Assembly (NCBI GenBank): GCA_024636835.1
Contig: JAGXGH010000050.1
Coordinates: 1-64,000, forward strand
Source: Verrucomicrobiales bacterium
Lineage (GTDB): Bacteria; Verrucomicrobiota; Verrucomicrobiia; Verrucomicrobiales; SLCJ01
Direction: 5' to 3'
DNA length: 64,000 nucleotides
Shown: one piece after another, positions 1-10,286 of the stretch
Layout: the number at the start of each line of letters is the position of its first letter
Numbering within the stretch: position 1 is the first letter of the stretch
Notes under the pieces: generated by a model
Told to the model about the DNA's origin: nothing
The model's input: only the letters and a program-made list of their open reading frames with translations
Databases searched by the model: none
Translations under genes and position numbers: made by a program

Positions 1-3000
1 GCGGTGGCGGTGGCGGTGGGTGGCCACCACCATTTCCCCCACCTATGCCACCAATCTTGCCTCCAGTTGGTCCACCAGTATATCCGACGCCACCGGTGAT
101 GCCTCCGTTACCGCCACTGCCTCCTATTACAGGAGATCCGCCAATATTTCCCCCACCAACGCAACCAACGCCACCTAATCCAGTGCCATCAGGAGATAGC
201 GACTGTGACGGACTGTTAGATCGTGAAGAAGCGATTCACGGTTGCGATCCAAATAATCCAGACTCTGATGATGACGGTATTATTGACGGTTGGGAGGTGA
301 GTTTTGGGCTTAGTCCTATTATAGCAAATACAGGTGATAGTGATCAGGATGGGATTTCTGATTTGTATGAGTTTTATTACGGCTCCAATCCTCTTAGCAT
401 TGACGGTGAGACTGGAGGATTTGTGATTGGTGATTTAATGAGCGATTCCTTTGAGATTTCTACGGGATGTGATCCTTTGGAATACGATGATCGCCGTGCG
501 TCGCTTTTACGTCATCGAATTGACTCCTCAATCATGGCTTACATTGCCGACGATATGCTATTTTTGGATACCGATATGGATGGTTTAACTGATGGCGAAG
601 AGTTGGTTCTAGGATCTAATCCTGAACTAGCGGACAGTGATAGTGATGGTATTGTCGATGGAATTGAAGTCGCATATTTTAATAGAAGTTTAACGCTTCA
701 AGAGCCAATAGATTTCGATAATGATCGTGACGGGCTAACTGACGAGGAAGAAAAAAACCTTGGTACAGACCCTTGCGCATATGATAGCGATGGCGACGGG
801 CTTCCAGATGGTTATGAAATACAATATGGACTAAATCCAAAGAGTTTTGCATATGAAGATCTGACGATTAGATATCCGATGAGCTATATCTTCCAAGATG
901 GTGATATAGCTCTTGGAGTAAAGAATCACAAGATGGATGCTCGATTGAGTTATCATAACGGTGTTTGGAGTAATTATGATTCTGCATGGTTCAGGACAGA
1001 AGGCTGTTACTCACGTGCCTTTGCCACTATTCCGGGTGGGTGTGTTCTTCTAAACTCGACACCCGGATTGGCGATATCTTTTAAAATTCAGTTACATGAT
1101 TTACCTGCAGATCAAGATGAACGCTCTATACTCTTTGTTGATGATCGATTCATGGTGGGTATTACAATTGATGGTAGGGTGTTTCTAAGATTTACAAACT
1201 CAGGAAGTGTGCCTAAAGAATTAATATCTAGTGCAGCGATTGACGAGGATCTGTGGAATAGTGTTATTTTGAACTTATCAGATAACGTGTGTTCGATACA
1301 TGTAAACGGTTTGCTATCCGGTTCTGCAAATCTTGGGTGGGTGGCAAATGGCTTCAATCAAGATCTACCACTCATGATTGGAGCGCCGGCGAGCATAGAA
1401 AACTATGGCGCTAATTACTCCCTTGCAGATCTTCGATTCTATAATAAAATGTTATCGAGTAATGTAATTGGCGAACTAGGAGATCATGCTAATTCCGGAC
1501 ATGAAAATCTAATCGACAGTGACGGTGACGGTCTCAATTTCTACGAAGAGTATACAAATGGAGGTTCTCCCGAAGATGATGACACCGACGGTGATGGCTT
1601 GTCTGACAGTGAAGAGCTTGCAATAGGCACTGAACTCAATAACGCGGATTCAGACAATGACGGTCTTTCGGATCGAGACGAGATAACAATTCATCTGACT
1701 TCGCCAATTAGATATGACACTGATGGAGATGGTCTTGGTGACGGTCAAGAAATAGAAAAGTCGTTCACTAATCCACTTCAGGCGGATTCTGATGGGGATA
1801 CAATGGATGACTGGTGGGAAGTGTATTTTCATCTCGACCCTAACAGTCCTGTTGATGCCGGACAAAATCCTGATGGTGATAGTCTGACCAATGTACAGGA
1901 GTACCAATTTCTCGATTGGGAAAGGAATCCTTTAATGCCTGATGATACGGATCCTGACAATGATGATGAAATGCCTACTCTGGAGGATTTAGAGGCACGT
2001 GATGCTTATATCGATGAAGTAACGCGTGATAGTGATGGAGACGGTGTACTTGATGCAGTAGAGAATGAATATGTGGCCTTAAATGCTCAGCAGTTTGTGA
2101 GTGACGAAACTCTTGAATGGAGTGACTCAGTCAGGCATAGGTATTCGCTAAATTTGAACGATACGCCATCTGCCAACTTAAACATTGGGGAGTTTGATCA
2201 TGATGGTGATGGTATATCAACTAAAGAGGAACTTGATCTAGGCTTAGATCCTACGACCTCTGGAATGATGCGAGCAGTAGTGTGGTCGTCTGACTCCGGT
2301 TTACGCATTGCGCCTAAGAGTAAAGACCACAAAGAGCGCTTGGTAGAGGTTGGTAATCCAGCTTCTGTTACAGTTTCAAAACCTCGTGATGGTCGTTTTA
2401 TTCTTTCTGTGCCAAATGGACAGGTGTCCACCGGTCCAAATGCAGCCACCAATCTGATTATAACAGACACATCCGGGCGGAGTGTGGTGCTTACAAACAA
2501 CAGAATAGTAGTAAGATTAGATGAAGCTAAGAACCTGGTGGGTAAGCCTGTATCTTCAGTGCTAGAGGCTTCAGGAGATATAGATCTGACGACCTTCGTT
2601 TCTGATGCTCCAGAGAATGCAGATGGCACTGTGACTCTTATATTCTCGCTTGAAGCCGTGCAACTCCCTGACCCATTAGCAAAAGAAAGAAAAGAAGAAT
2701 TAGACAAAGAAGTCTTCAATTCTCCAGGTGCGAGTGCTGGTGGCACACTTACAGGATGGCCGGGCAGTGGTGGCGGTGCTGGAGGAGTTTTCTATTATGG
2801 CTCTATCCAGACGAATCGAGATACTGCCACAATTCGTGATCTGTTGCGATTCATCATGGAGCTATTTGAAGATGAGGAAGTGCCTCAAGATAGTGAATCT
2901 ATGTGGGGCCATACCGCTATGGAAGTCAAAGTAAGTGGAGTAGACCTTGATGTCATCCCCATGGGGAATAGTAAAGAATTGAGTGAAGTTGCTGAAGACC

Positions 3001-5420
3001 GTTCAGGTGCGAGGCTATCAATAGAAGGAGGGAATGGTAGTTTGCCTCACGATTCTGCAGTGATTATTGTGAAGCCTACCGGATTAACAAATCCGTTAAG
3101 AATATTGTCATGGGACGATTCAAACTTAATTATGATACAAGAGGATGGTTCTCCATTAAGTAGTCCCTACGAATTACCTAGTGGAGATGAAGAACGGCGA
3201 TTTCGATTGTATGGAAAATCTACACTATCTAGGGATGGCCAAAATTATAGTGTGGCACTAAGTGTTTCTGCAGATGAGCGGAGTGGATCAGATAGTATAT
3301 CTGTCTATGATGTAGATTACGAGATTGAGGTCATACAAAGCGAAGCAGCGGGTATTTCCTCTGACGCAGTATTAGATTATGGTGATCTTGAGATAGACCA
3401 TCCAAAATCAATTCCTACTTTGCCCTTTCATATACAAGTTTGGATCGAGCAAAGAGACGAGTCTACTGGTGATTTTTCGATGGTTCAGGCTTCCGCTGGA
3501 AGCAAGGTGAAATACATAGACTATATCAACCTCGAAAAATCACCCGTTACACTTGTCCTTAATGACATAGGTGGCGTCGCAATTGATGCGGAGCTCTCAA
3601 CTGAAAGTGGAAGAGCTCATGGATTCAAGGTAGTTGTCGATGAGCTTTTAGACGATAATCAGAACGTAGTGTTTACAGAAGACGAGTCCGATCCCCAAGT
3701 ATTACTCAATAAATATGGAGTAGAGACTACGCAAGTTGTGATAGTTCCAGGGCGTGTTTTGGGACAGTCTACGTATAATGAATACCCAATGTCGGTAGCC
3801 ACTATTGCCGATACTAATCCACTAGTGACTTTTGAAGTGGAAAACAGTGACGGCACTAGTAACCCCTTAGCCACATTTGTTCACGATGGTCACTCCAAGG
3901 TTCGCATCATCGGCACCTTTAAGGATATCCACGGAAATCTTATGCCAACTGGTGTTCCTGTCGAGTGGTCGTATGGAGGGAACGGCGTCATCCTTGACTA
4001 TTCCGTTGAAACAGATGACCAAGGTAAATGTTGGGTCGAATTGCTCCCTGATGAATTAGAAGATTGTAATCCAAAGCCACTTCATGACTTATATGCTATT
4101 TGTGAAAACCAAGTTATCAAATATGATGAATTAACCGATGTAAAATTAGATTCGAAAACTTATATATATGAAACATATGCTACTTCCTATGAGTATGGGG
4201 TATTTCTTGATTTTACTGAATTGTCCGGTAATTACTCATTGGTGACTGATGACAATGCATCATCCTTCGAACTTGATCCTGATGATCCAAGGAAGATTGT
4301 AATTGTAAAAGTTGAGTTCACGGCTAACGGAGAAGCGATTTCAGACAGCGCGCAAGTTAGGTGGAATGTTCGTAACGCCGATGTAATCGGTTCTCCGGAA
4401 ACTGGCCTTACGTTTGATGGTCTTGGTAATACTACTGGGTATGCGCGAATAAAGCTGGGTGTTCAATTTTCTACATCATCTAAACCGATTGTAGTAGACG
4501 CGTTCTGCGGAAATGCTACCGCTAAAGTTACTGGTTCAGTGGCAGAGTTCACGGGTGAAAATCCAAGAATAGAGCTTGTTGAAGGTGAAGCTGTTCTCAA
4601 TGGAACCGGTAAAGCGCTGACCAAAATGTTTGAGCGATTTAATGGAAATGATATTGTGGAAGACCGTCCTATTACAGCTGGAAATTTCGGTAGATACCGC
4701 TTTATAGCTGATAAGAAATATGTAAATAGTAAAATCCTCCCCAAAGTTGGATACTCGGGTGTAGGCTCAACTAGCATGATTGTGATTGAATCCGAAGCAG
4801 GTGGCGCAAGCGATCCGATTACATTGGTTGCAGAGGGGGATTACGCGGTCGCTTACTTTGTCGTTAGTAGTAAAGATGTAATGAGTGAAGACTCGTTGAG
4901 AAGTTATAAATTTAATGTGGATGCTGACTTTGTAGAGTTAACTCCGAATGTGGGCTTTGACGGTCTGATAATACCTTCCTTCGTTGTTATTGCTGCTGAA
5001 AATTATATTCTAGTGCGAAAAAATATTTTAGTAGGTGCGTTGGCAGGTGCAGATATCGCTGGAGGTAGTGTCGAGGCAATTGTAGCGGATGCTACAGCGT
5101 CATTCTTTCTATATGGGGATTTTCGTGACATAGCCTTGGAGGGCTCAAAAGTGTTTGTACCTGGTGAGTGTGTTGATAAGTTTGTGATGACCCTATCATG
5201 TCTAGGTATAGTGACTACGGTCGTGCCTAATGTTTCTGCCGCTCTCGCTGGATTAAAGTCGACTACGAAAGCTCTGAAAGTCTTGGGTAGACCTATTTCA
5301 CCAATGAATCGTTATGTGGACTATCTCTGCACTCGTCTTCCGAAGGGGTTGGACGCATTAGAGCGTTCACTGGAGCCAATTATTAAAACGGATGATGCAA
5401 TTGATGCCGTAGGCCAATAA
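1..5420 (+). CDS. Giant secreted calcium-binding repeat protein, polymorphic-toxin-like carrier (5' partial)
   Basis: The frame is open from the first base of the window, so the gene starts upstream; residue numbers here count from the ATG at 45. A proline-rich linker (about 1-45) is followed by many DxDxDGxxD repeats of the thrombospondin type 3 kind (about 50-280 and 490-740). These bind calcium in known families. A LamG/concanavalin-like segment lies between them (about 310-475). Later regions resemble Ig-like or invasin-like domains (about 1270-1350). The last 150 residues are hydrophobic and helical, like the pretoxin region that precedes toxin domains in polymorphic toxins, but no toxin domain follows before the TAA. 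The next gene begins 27 bases later in the same frame. Base composition is AT-rich compared with the window after 20 kb, suggesting transfer. The surface or secreted location is inferred, because the N-terminus is missing. Confidence 0.75.
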   Translation, partial: GGGGGGWPPPFPPPMPPILPPVGPPVYPTPPVMPPLPPLPPITGDPPIFPPPTQPTPPNPVPSGDSDCDGLLDREEAIHGCDPNNPDSDDDGIIDGWEVSFGLSPIIANTGDSDQDGISDLYEFYYGSNPLSIDGETGGFVIGDLMSDSFEISTGCDPLEYDDRRASLLRHRIDSSIMAYIADDMLFLDTDMDGLTDGEELVLGSNPELADSDSDGIVDGIEVAYFNRSLTLQEPIDFDNDRDGLTDEEEKNLGTDPCAYDSDGDGLPDGYEIQYGLNPKSFAYEDLTIRYPMSYIFQDGDIALGVKNHKMDARLSYHNGVWSNYDSAWFRTEGCYSRAFATIPGGCVLLNSTPGLAISFKIQLHDLPADQDERSILFVDDRFMVGITIDGRVFLRFTNSGSVPKELISSAAIDEDLWNSVILNLSDNVCSIHVNGLLSGSANLGWVANGFNQDLPLMIGAPASIENYGANYSLADLRFYNKMLSSNVIGELGDHANSGHENLIDSDGDGLNFYEEYTNGGSPEDDDTDGDGLSDSEELAIGTELNNADSDNDGLSDRDEITIHLTSPIRYDTDGDGLGDGQEIEKSFTNPLQADSDGDTMDDWWEVYFHLDPNSPVDAGQNPDGDSLTNVQEYQFLDWERNPLMPDDTDPDNDDEMPTLEDLEARDAYIDEVTRDSDGDGVLDAVENEYVALNAQQFVSDETLEWSDSVRHRYSLNLNDTPSANLNIGEFDHDGDGISTKEELDLGLDPTTSGMMRAVVWSSDSGLRIAPKSKDHKERLVEVGNPASVTVSKPRDGRFILSVPNGQVSTGPNAATNLIITDTSGRSVVLTNNRIVVRLDEAKNLVGKPVSSVLEASGDIDLTTFVSDAPENADGTVTLIFSLEAVQLPDPLAKERKEELDKEVFNSPGASAGGTLTGWPGSGGGAGGVFYYGSIQTNRDTATIRDLLRFIMELFEDEEVPQDSESMWGHTAMEVKVSGVDLDVIPMGNSKELSEVAEDRSGARLSIEGGNGSLPHDSAVIIVKPTGLTNPLRILSWDDSNLIMIQEDGSPLSSPYELPSGDEERRFRLYGKSTLSRDGQNYSVALSVSADERSGSDSISVYDVDYEIEVIQSEAAGISSDAVLDYGDLEIDHPKSIPTLPFHIQVWIEQRDESTGDFSMVQASAGSKVKYIDYINLEKSPVTLVLNDIGGVAIDAELSTESGRAHGFKVVVDELLDDNQNVVFTEDESDPQVLLNKYGVETTQVVIVPGRVLGQSTYNEYPMSVATIADTNPLVTFEVENSDGTSNPLATFVHDGHSKVRIIGTFKDIHGNLMPTGVPVEWSYGGNGVILDYSVETDDQGKCWVELLPDELEDCNPKPLHDLYAICENQVIKYDELTDVKLDSKTYIYETYATSYEYGVFLDFTELSGNYSLVTDDNASSFELDPDDPRKIVIVKVEFTANGEAISDSAQVRWNVRNADVIGSPETGLTFDGLGNTTGYARIKLGVQFSTSSKPIVVDAFCGNATAKVTGSVAEFTGENPRIELVEGEAVLNGTGKALTKMFERFNGNDIVEDRPITAGNFGRYRFIADKKYVNSKILPKVGYSGVGSTSMIVIESEAGGASDPITLVAEGDYAVAYFVVSSKDVMSEDSLRSYKFNVDADFVELTPNVGFDGLIIPSFVVIAAENYILVRKNILVGALAGADIAGGSVEAIVADATASFFLYGDFRDIALEGSKVFVPGECVDKFVMTLSCLGIVTTVVPNVSAALAGLKSTTKALKVLGRPISPMNRYVDYLCTRLPKGLDALERSLEPIIKTDDAIDAVGQ

Positions 5421-5447
5421 AATAATAATACTTCAACTATATTTTTT

Positions 5448-6728
5448 ATGATAACCCGATACAGTTACAATTTCCTAAAATACTTCAAATCTACAAATAG
5501 ATGCATTTATATATTTATAATCGTTTTTATATTCTCATTTTCCTTTGCTGAGGGGGCGTCTGGAACTAAGTCTGCACATAATAAGGAGCAATTGATTGAA
5601 GCGTTTCTTGCCGTTACTAAAGGTGATATAACGAAAACACTCGAGGTTGGTGGTTTAATACGAAGCATTGATAATGCTAAAGGAATCATTATTTCGGTTG
5701 ATGGAGTAGACCTTGGTATAGCTCAATATCTATTCGTTAAAGGGCCTTTGGCGAAATTGGTTGGCAAAAATGTTTCGGATGACTCAATAGAGCATTTAGG
5801 TGCCTTCTTAGAATGCATTAGCTTGATTGATGAAGCCAAGTTGAGTCTTATTGCTAATAACACTGACGATTTAAATCGTTTTGCAGAAAAAGCCTATAAA
5901 GCTCTGGATACACGAGGTGAAGTCATTGGGAGTGAACGCCTTTCTATGACATTCGGGGATAGAAAAAAAGAAGCCGCTACTATAGCAGCATTAGTAAATC
6001 GTTCTACAGAAACAAAAAGTGTTGTCAGTTCTTTTGGGGATAGTCAACGTTACAATATTGAAGATCTATTAGATGATTTGATCGAAATTCGAGATGTTGA
6101 GAATTTTAGCTACTCCTACGGCAAAAATTCTAAAGGTGGGAGGGGGAGTCGCCGGCAAGGGATTCTTAATGCGGTTAGAACAACCAATATTAATTCACAA
6201 AGAGGGAATCTTTATGAATTAATTGTAGCGGTTTATTTTAAACTTTATAAACCCATACCTGGGTATGAGGTGATTTCTGTGAGGTCGCCTTTAGGTCGTT
6301 CTGATGTTGATGTGGTCTTGCGGAATACTTCTGGTGACACTATACATGTGCAAGCTAAATTATCAGATTACTTTTACAACGCTGATACATTTGGTGGTCG
6401 TGCTACTAATAAAGGAGATAAGTTCTATTTATGGCTAGAAAAAGCGTCTAATTCTAATAGTGGTGATCCGTTGGTAATGCTCGAATCCAAAAAAGTTTAC
6501 TACGCAATGCCGCCTAGCAGTAATCCTATTTGGGAGTCTGAACAGCTACTCGAAACTATGTTTAAAAAAGTTCCTGTTGCTAAGATGAGAAATATTCTTG
6601 GTCTCCCTGAGAGTGGTGCATTTGCTCGTAAATATTCAGGTCTAGATGACAATCAAAAAATATTGTTTCAGAACGAATTCAGGAGAGTGATTGAGCCTGT
6701 TATGATCGAGATTGATATCCCGTTTTAG
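5448..6728 (+). CDS. Exported protein with PD-(D/E)XK-like nuclease domain, probable toxin effector
   Basis: The protein has 426 residues. A hydrophobic stretch (about 18-35) ending near an A-E-G-A site looks like a signal peptide. The middle is helical and unrecognised. The C-terminal third has the order expected of a restriction-endonuclease fold: GNLYELIVA helix, then GRSDVDVVL (candidate acidic residue), then IHVQAK (Q-x-K). This suggests DNA or RNA cleavage, but no activity can be proven from sequence. The gene lies in the same reading frame as the giant upstream gene, with only nine sense codons between that stop and this ATG. It therefore looks like the toxin end of a polymorphic toxin that is now encoded separately with its own export signal. 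It is followed 11 bases later by the next gene, so the three or four genes probably form one operon. Confidence 0.6.
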   Translation: MITRYSYNFLKYFKSTNRCIYIFIIVFIFSFSFAEGASGTKSAHNKEQLIEAFLAVTKGDITKTLEVGGLIRSIDNAKGIIISVDGVDLGIAQYLFVKGPLAKLVGKNVSDDSIEHLGAFLECISLIDEAKLSLIANNTDDLNRFAEKAYKALDTRGEVIGSERLSMTFGDRKKEAATIAALVNRSTETKSVVSSFGDSQRYNIEDLLDDLIEIRDVENFSYSYGKNSKGGRGSRRQGILNAVRTTNINSQRGNLYELIVAVYFKLYKPIPGYEVISVRSPLGRSDVDVVLRNTSGDTIHVQAKLSDYFYNADTFGGRATNKGDKFYLWLEKASNSNSGDPLVMLESKKVYYAMPPSSNPIWESEQLLETMFKKVPVAKMRNILGLPESGAFARKYSGLDDNQKILFQNEFRRVIEPVMIEIDIPF

Positions 6729-6739
6729 AAAAGTTTATA

Positions 6740-7912
6740 ATGTCTGATATTAAATTTTCACCCACTTTAAGTATTCATCGGTTAACAAAGCTTGTTGAGC
6801 CCGAATCGCAATTTTGTTTTACGTCGCCTCCAGCAGATGACTACAGTTTGATTTCTAAATTTATTGTAGGTAGAAATTTTCCGAGATCTAAATATGATTT
6901 ACGTGCTCTAATGGTCTATCGGTTCATGTATTTTAGCTTCAACCTTCCAGCGGATAATTTATTGAAGAATAATTGGGAGCGTCTTATGGAGCTTCCCCAT
7001 CGGTTTCACGATTTCGTATCGGAATATAACGCCCACGCCCTAGAATCATGTCAGTCATGTTGGTTTGTAGAAGCCGGGGATATATTTCCCGGCTTCGATG
7101 GAGCAAAATTAAGAGGCTTGTGGACATTTGAGCTCGATGATGATGGTGCTGTTATCGATTCAAACTTCAGAGTTGATTGTGATAATCGTAAGGTACTCGA
7201 ATTGCTGTCAGAGTCTCTAGGTGAAAAAATGGGTTGTTTTGATGTCTGCTCGAGAGGTGACGGAAATCTTTATATGAAATGGCAACTGGATCATGCCTGC
7301 GAAAAGAACTTCCCCATGCTGTCTTTCCCGTATATATTGAATAAAGAAATCAAGTCTGATATAAATGTCCATATATCGTTCTCCGGGGAGCGTGATTTAG
7401 AGGGTAAGTGTCCAGGCATTATGGGGAACAGATTACCTCATTCAGTTTTATTATCAGGACAAGATTCTGGAGAGGGAGCTAGTCTAGACTTTGCTGACTT
7501 CAGCGTTGATAGGGTTCACGCTTTTACTTCTGATCTTGCAGGTAGCAATCATATCGATATGAGTCTTCAATTATATCTAGATGGCTTAGATGAAGGTTAT
7601 CACAACAAGCCTAAAGCGTTTTATCTTCCAATCCTATTTGAGAAAAATCGACTTTGTGTTTTTAATCATACTAGAACGAAGATGTATTGGTTGCGATCTT
7701 CAAAAGATCTTAAGAAATTTAGAAATGAGCTTGTTGAAAAAAGAGACGTTTTTATTCTTAGAAAGGGTTTGCGGTGCTGGATTGCAATGGATTTGTCAGT
7801 TGATCGATCTCGCGAGGGATTGCTTGGTAATGATGTCCGCGATAATTTACAGTGGAGTAGCGATTTGCCCGAAGATCTTCCAGAATTAAAAAAGCTGCTT
7901 GGCGCCAACTGA
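6740..7912 (+). CDS. Unknown 390-aa protein, candidate immunity protein
   Basis: I do not recognise a family. The protein is soluble-looking, acidic, and rich in aromatic and charged residues, with no signal peptide or membrane segment. It contains scattered cysteines (for example C-x-x-C in SCQSCW near residue 113) but no clear metal site. It starts 11 bases after the nuclease gene, shares its AT-rich composition and is followed 34 bases later by another unknown gene, so co-expression is likely. The gene immediately after a toxin is usually the immunity gene, which is the only basis for that suggestion. At 390 residues it is larger than most immunity proteins. Confidence 0.55.
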   Translation: MSDIKFSPTLSIHRLTKLVEPESQFCFTSPPADDYSLISKFIVGRNFPRSKYDLRALMVYRFMYFSFNLPADNLLKNNWERLMELPHRFHDFVSEYNAHALESCQSCWFVEAGDIFPGFDGAKLRGLWTFELDDDGAVIDSNFRVDCDNRKVLELLSESLGEKMGCFDVCSRGDGNLYMKWQLDHACEKNFPMLSFPYILNKEIKSDINVHISFSGERDLEGKCPGIMGNRLPHSVLLSGQDSGEGASLDFADFSVDRVHAFTSDLAGSNHIDMSLQLYLDGLDEGYHNKPKAFYLPILFEKNRLCVFNHTRTKMYWLRSSKDLKKFRNELVEKRDVFILRKGLRCWIAMDLSVDRSREGLLGNDVRDNLQWSSDLPEDLPELKKLLGAN

Positions 7913-7946
7913 ACTACTAGCTCTTAGTGGTATTATCTGATATATT

Positions 7947-9251
7947 ATGTTTTCCCTGGTTAGCGATAGTTTAAGTTCTGAGAGGTTCTTCTCATTTATC
8001 AATGAACTCGAGTCCACGTATCCAACGGCGAATTCGGAAGTTCATACCCTTCATCCTTTATGGAAAGATGCTAGGAATGAATATGGAGTAGTATGTTTAT
8101 CTTTTTTCTCAGAGGATGCGGTCGCAGGAAATATCAGTCTGCGTGGAGAGTCCATATCTGCCATATCAGAAGTGAATCTTGTAAGAATAGAATCTCGGTG
8201 GTGCCCTTATAATCAAACTGATGAAAGTGCTTCACCAAATGTATGCTTATGGACGAAAGCTATTTTCGATGCTCTAGAAGGCGATAATCCTGGAGTATCA
8301 GGTGTCGAGATTCCGCTGCATGCAGGAACGAGTGAGGTTACCGATGAGTGGTTAGATGGATGGTGTATTTTTGTTACCTCAATTCAAACACTTGGTAATG
8401 AGCGGGGTTACCGGATTCGTTTCCGCGGGCCATCTCTTGATAGGGTGGATACGGAGGAGGTTGAAAGACTTTCTCTAGATGTTCAAGAGCAGTTTCTGGG
8501 TTTCGCAGACAGGCTTTCAGATTTTGACTTCATTCCAGGCTACCGTCTTAACGGTAAAACAATCGGTGATTCCTACTTGTTGATTACCAATAAGAAGGAA
8601 CAAGTTGATGAGGTTATATCTGTTGTGCTTTCGATGTTTGAGTGTTCATCTATCCGTGAGAGTCATTTCTGGTTTGAGCTCGCCCATAGAAACATCAAGT
8701 GGGACAAGATATACGGTGATGCTCTCGAAGATAAAATGCCCCCCGTTGATGGAAGGTCGATGCCTTGGATTCCGCAAGAAATTTTGGAGCGCTATGCTGA
8801 TCCTATGCATAAAGTGTTTACAGAACATTTCAAAAATGGGAAGCTCGCCGTTTTTCTTCGGGTCTCAGGATGGAAATGGGAGTACGAAATAACGAATTCG
8901 AGCTATATCCGCCTCTTAACTAAAGACGCGTTTTCTTTGGACTATCTATATGAGATTGCAGATCACCCAGAGTATGGGGCTATGGCGATAGCATGCTTTC
9001 GCCATAACGAAAGATATAGAATCTCGATCTGTTCATTGGAGGATCCGAATAGAAGGGATTCACTGGAATGGCTTGGTCTCAATTTCAAGAAATCCACACC
9101 ACCTGTTGTGTTGAATGAGAAGCCCAATCGAAATAATACACCTTCGGAAGAGAATTTATGTGCGACAAGAGTCCATGAAACCGCCTACCGCCTAAAAGCC
9201 CATCGTGAATCCAATGGGCAAGACATGCTGGACTGGTTTTCAAGTTTGTAG
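7947..9251 (+). CDS. Unknown 434-aa protein, toxin-operon companion
   Basis: No known family is recognised. The sequence reads as a soluble, mixed alpha/beta protein without export signal. It follows the previous unknown gene closely and has the same AT-rich codon use, so it probably belongs to the same transcription unit as the giant carrier and the nuclease. It could be a second immunity protein or an adaptor. I see no convincing similarity between this protein and the 390-residue protein before it. Confidence 0.55.
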   Translation: MFSLVSDSLSSERFFSFINELESTYPTANSEVHTLHPLWKDARNEYGVVCLSFFSEDAVAGNISLRGESISAISEVNLVRIESRWCPYNQTDESASPNVCLWTKAIFDALEGDNPGVSGVEIPLHAGTSEVTDEWLDGWCIFVTSIQTLGNERGYRIRFRGPSLDRVDTEEVERLSLDVQEQFLGFADRLSDFDFIPGYRLNGKTIGDSYLLITNKKEQVDEVISVVLSMFECSSIRESHFWFELAHRNIKWDKIYGDALEDKMPPVDGRSMPWIPQEILERYADPMHKVFTEHFKNGKLAVFLRVSGWKWEYEITNSSYIRLLTKDAFSLDYLYEIADHPEYGAMAIACFRHNERYRISICSLEDPNRRDSLEWLGLNFKKSTPPVVLNEKPNRNNTPSEENLCATRVHETAYRLKAHRESNGQDMLDWFSSL

Positions 9252-9361
9252 TTAAGGCGAGGAATTTAAATCTATGCTGGAGGATAATACATATTATATA
9301 TAACAAATAAAAATATTAAATGTAATTTTGTGATCTTTGTTTTCATCTTTTTAGATAGGTG

Positions 9362-9757
9362 CATTAAATGCTATCTCGCGTGAAGTCAACTTGAAGGAAG
9401 CTTCCAGTAAATTGAGGCGCTTATCTAATGATGTTATATTTGAATTGCCTTTGGGAGGTCGTGAAAATATTCAAAAAAACTTCCTGATGTTTTAAGAACA
9501 AAATAACATGTCCCGCTGAATTCAAAGAACTTGCTAACAGTTGCCTGCGTGATTTCACAACGCTCGCAGGAATTGATATGGATAATTCTAGCTCGTATTT
9601 AATTGAGTTCGCAAAAATTATAATTCATTTCGGTAAGCTAGATTTAGCTGAGTTGGCCAAAGAGACAGATCGTGGAATTTCGTTGACGAGAGGGTATGGC
9701 TTTGGGAAGTGGTGCCCGGTAAATCGCTTACGTTATGATTTCTTCAGGGCATCGTGA
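9362..9757 (+). pseudogene. Decayed protein-coding remnant after the toxin operon
   Basis: No intact ORF is present, but two stretches read like protein in different frames. The first (about 9362-9495) ends at a stop after a run of A residues. The second (about 9497-9757) is open for about 85 codons, lacks a start codon and ends with a tryptophan- and arginine-rich tail. A frameshift in the A-rich run near 9473 would join them. The composition matches the toxin block, so this may be the wreck of another small toxin-immunity gene. The rest of 9252-9361 holds nothing I can support. Confidence 0.35.
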
Positions 9758-9791
9758 GAATGCCATTTTAGACGATCCCCGAACAGCCGCT

Positions 9792-9837
9792 GAAGCAGTC
9801 AGGCGAGCTCTGACCTACTGGATCGCCTGACTGCTTC
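9792..9837. repeat. Perfect 15-bp inverted repeat with 16-nt loop
   Basis: Bases 9792-9806 (GAAGCAGTCAGGCGA) are the exact reverse complement of 9823-9837. Outside the perfect stem the pairing continues imperfectly to about 9781 and 9848. There is no T-run after the stem, so a simple intrinsic terminator is not certain. It lies between the toxin block and the first IS66 end. It could be a transcription terminator, or a secondary recombination site like the attC palindromes further right. Confidence 0.6.
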
Positions 9838-9880
9838 GGACGGTTCAGGAATGGTGCCAATTAAAAAATATCAAATTTGA

Positions 9881-9904
9881 CGCTTACGGTTGTACGGTAA
9901 GCGC
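9881..9904. repeat. Abutting IS66-type terminal inverted repeat ends
   Basis: The sequence CGCTTAC at 9881-9887 and GTAAGCG at 9897-9903 are reverse complements nine bases apart. The right-hand one begins the left end of the IS66 element. The left-hand one resembles the outer seven bases of the right end seen at 16911-16917. It may be the stump of an earlier neighbouring insertion. Confidence 0.4.
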
Positions 9905-9958
9905 TTAACCGAGCACCACTATTCAGATTGGATCAAAACGTCATAGATTGATTGTTCT

Positions 9959-10207
9959 ATGACAGTGATGAATGAAATTGATATACCGGACAGCGCCACG
10001 ATCATTAAATCCGACACTCGGGGTCGGGCGCGTTACACCGCTGAGTTCAAGGCTGAGGTGGTTAGGGCTTGCGAGCAAAGTGGAAAGAGCGTGCTGGCGT
10101 TCTCCCGTCATTGCGGGGTGAACTACGCCACACTTCAATCGTGGATCAAGAAGAAGAGTGCCCCGGATGATCCGCCTTTGGAGCAACGCTTCGTGCTCGC
10201 CGAGTAA
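9959..10207 (+). pseudogene. tnpA: IS66 TnpA, 3'-truncated copy
   Basis: The 82-residue reading frame has the helix-turn-helix of the IS66 accessory protein TnpA (RYTAEFKAEVVRACEQSG, then VNYATLQSWIKKK). It is almost identical to the second copy at 10549-10901 but ends right where the second left terminal repeat begins (10205), so the C-terminal 40 residues are missing. It is probably non-functional. Confidence 0.75.
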
Positions 10208-10286
10208 GCGCTTAACTGAGCACCACTATCCAGATTGGATCAAAACGTCATAGATTGATTGTTCTATGACAGTGATGAATGAAATT

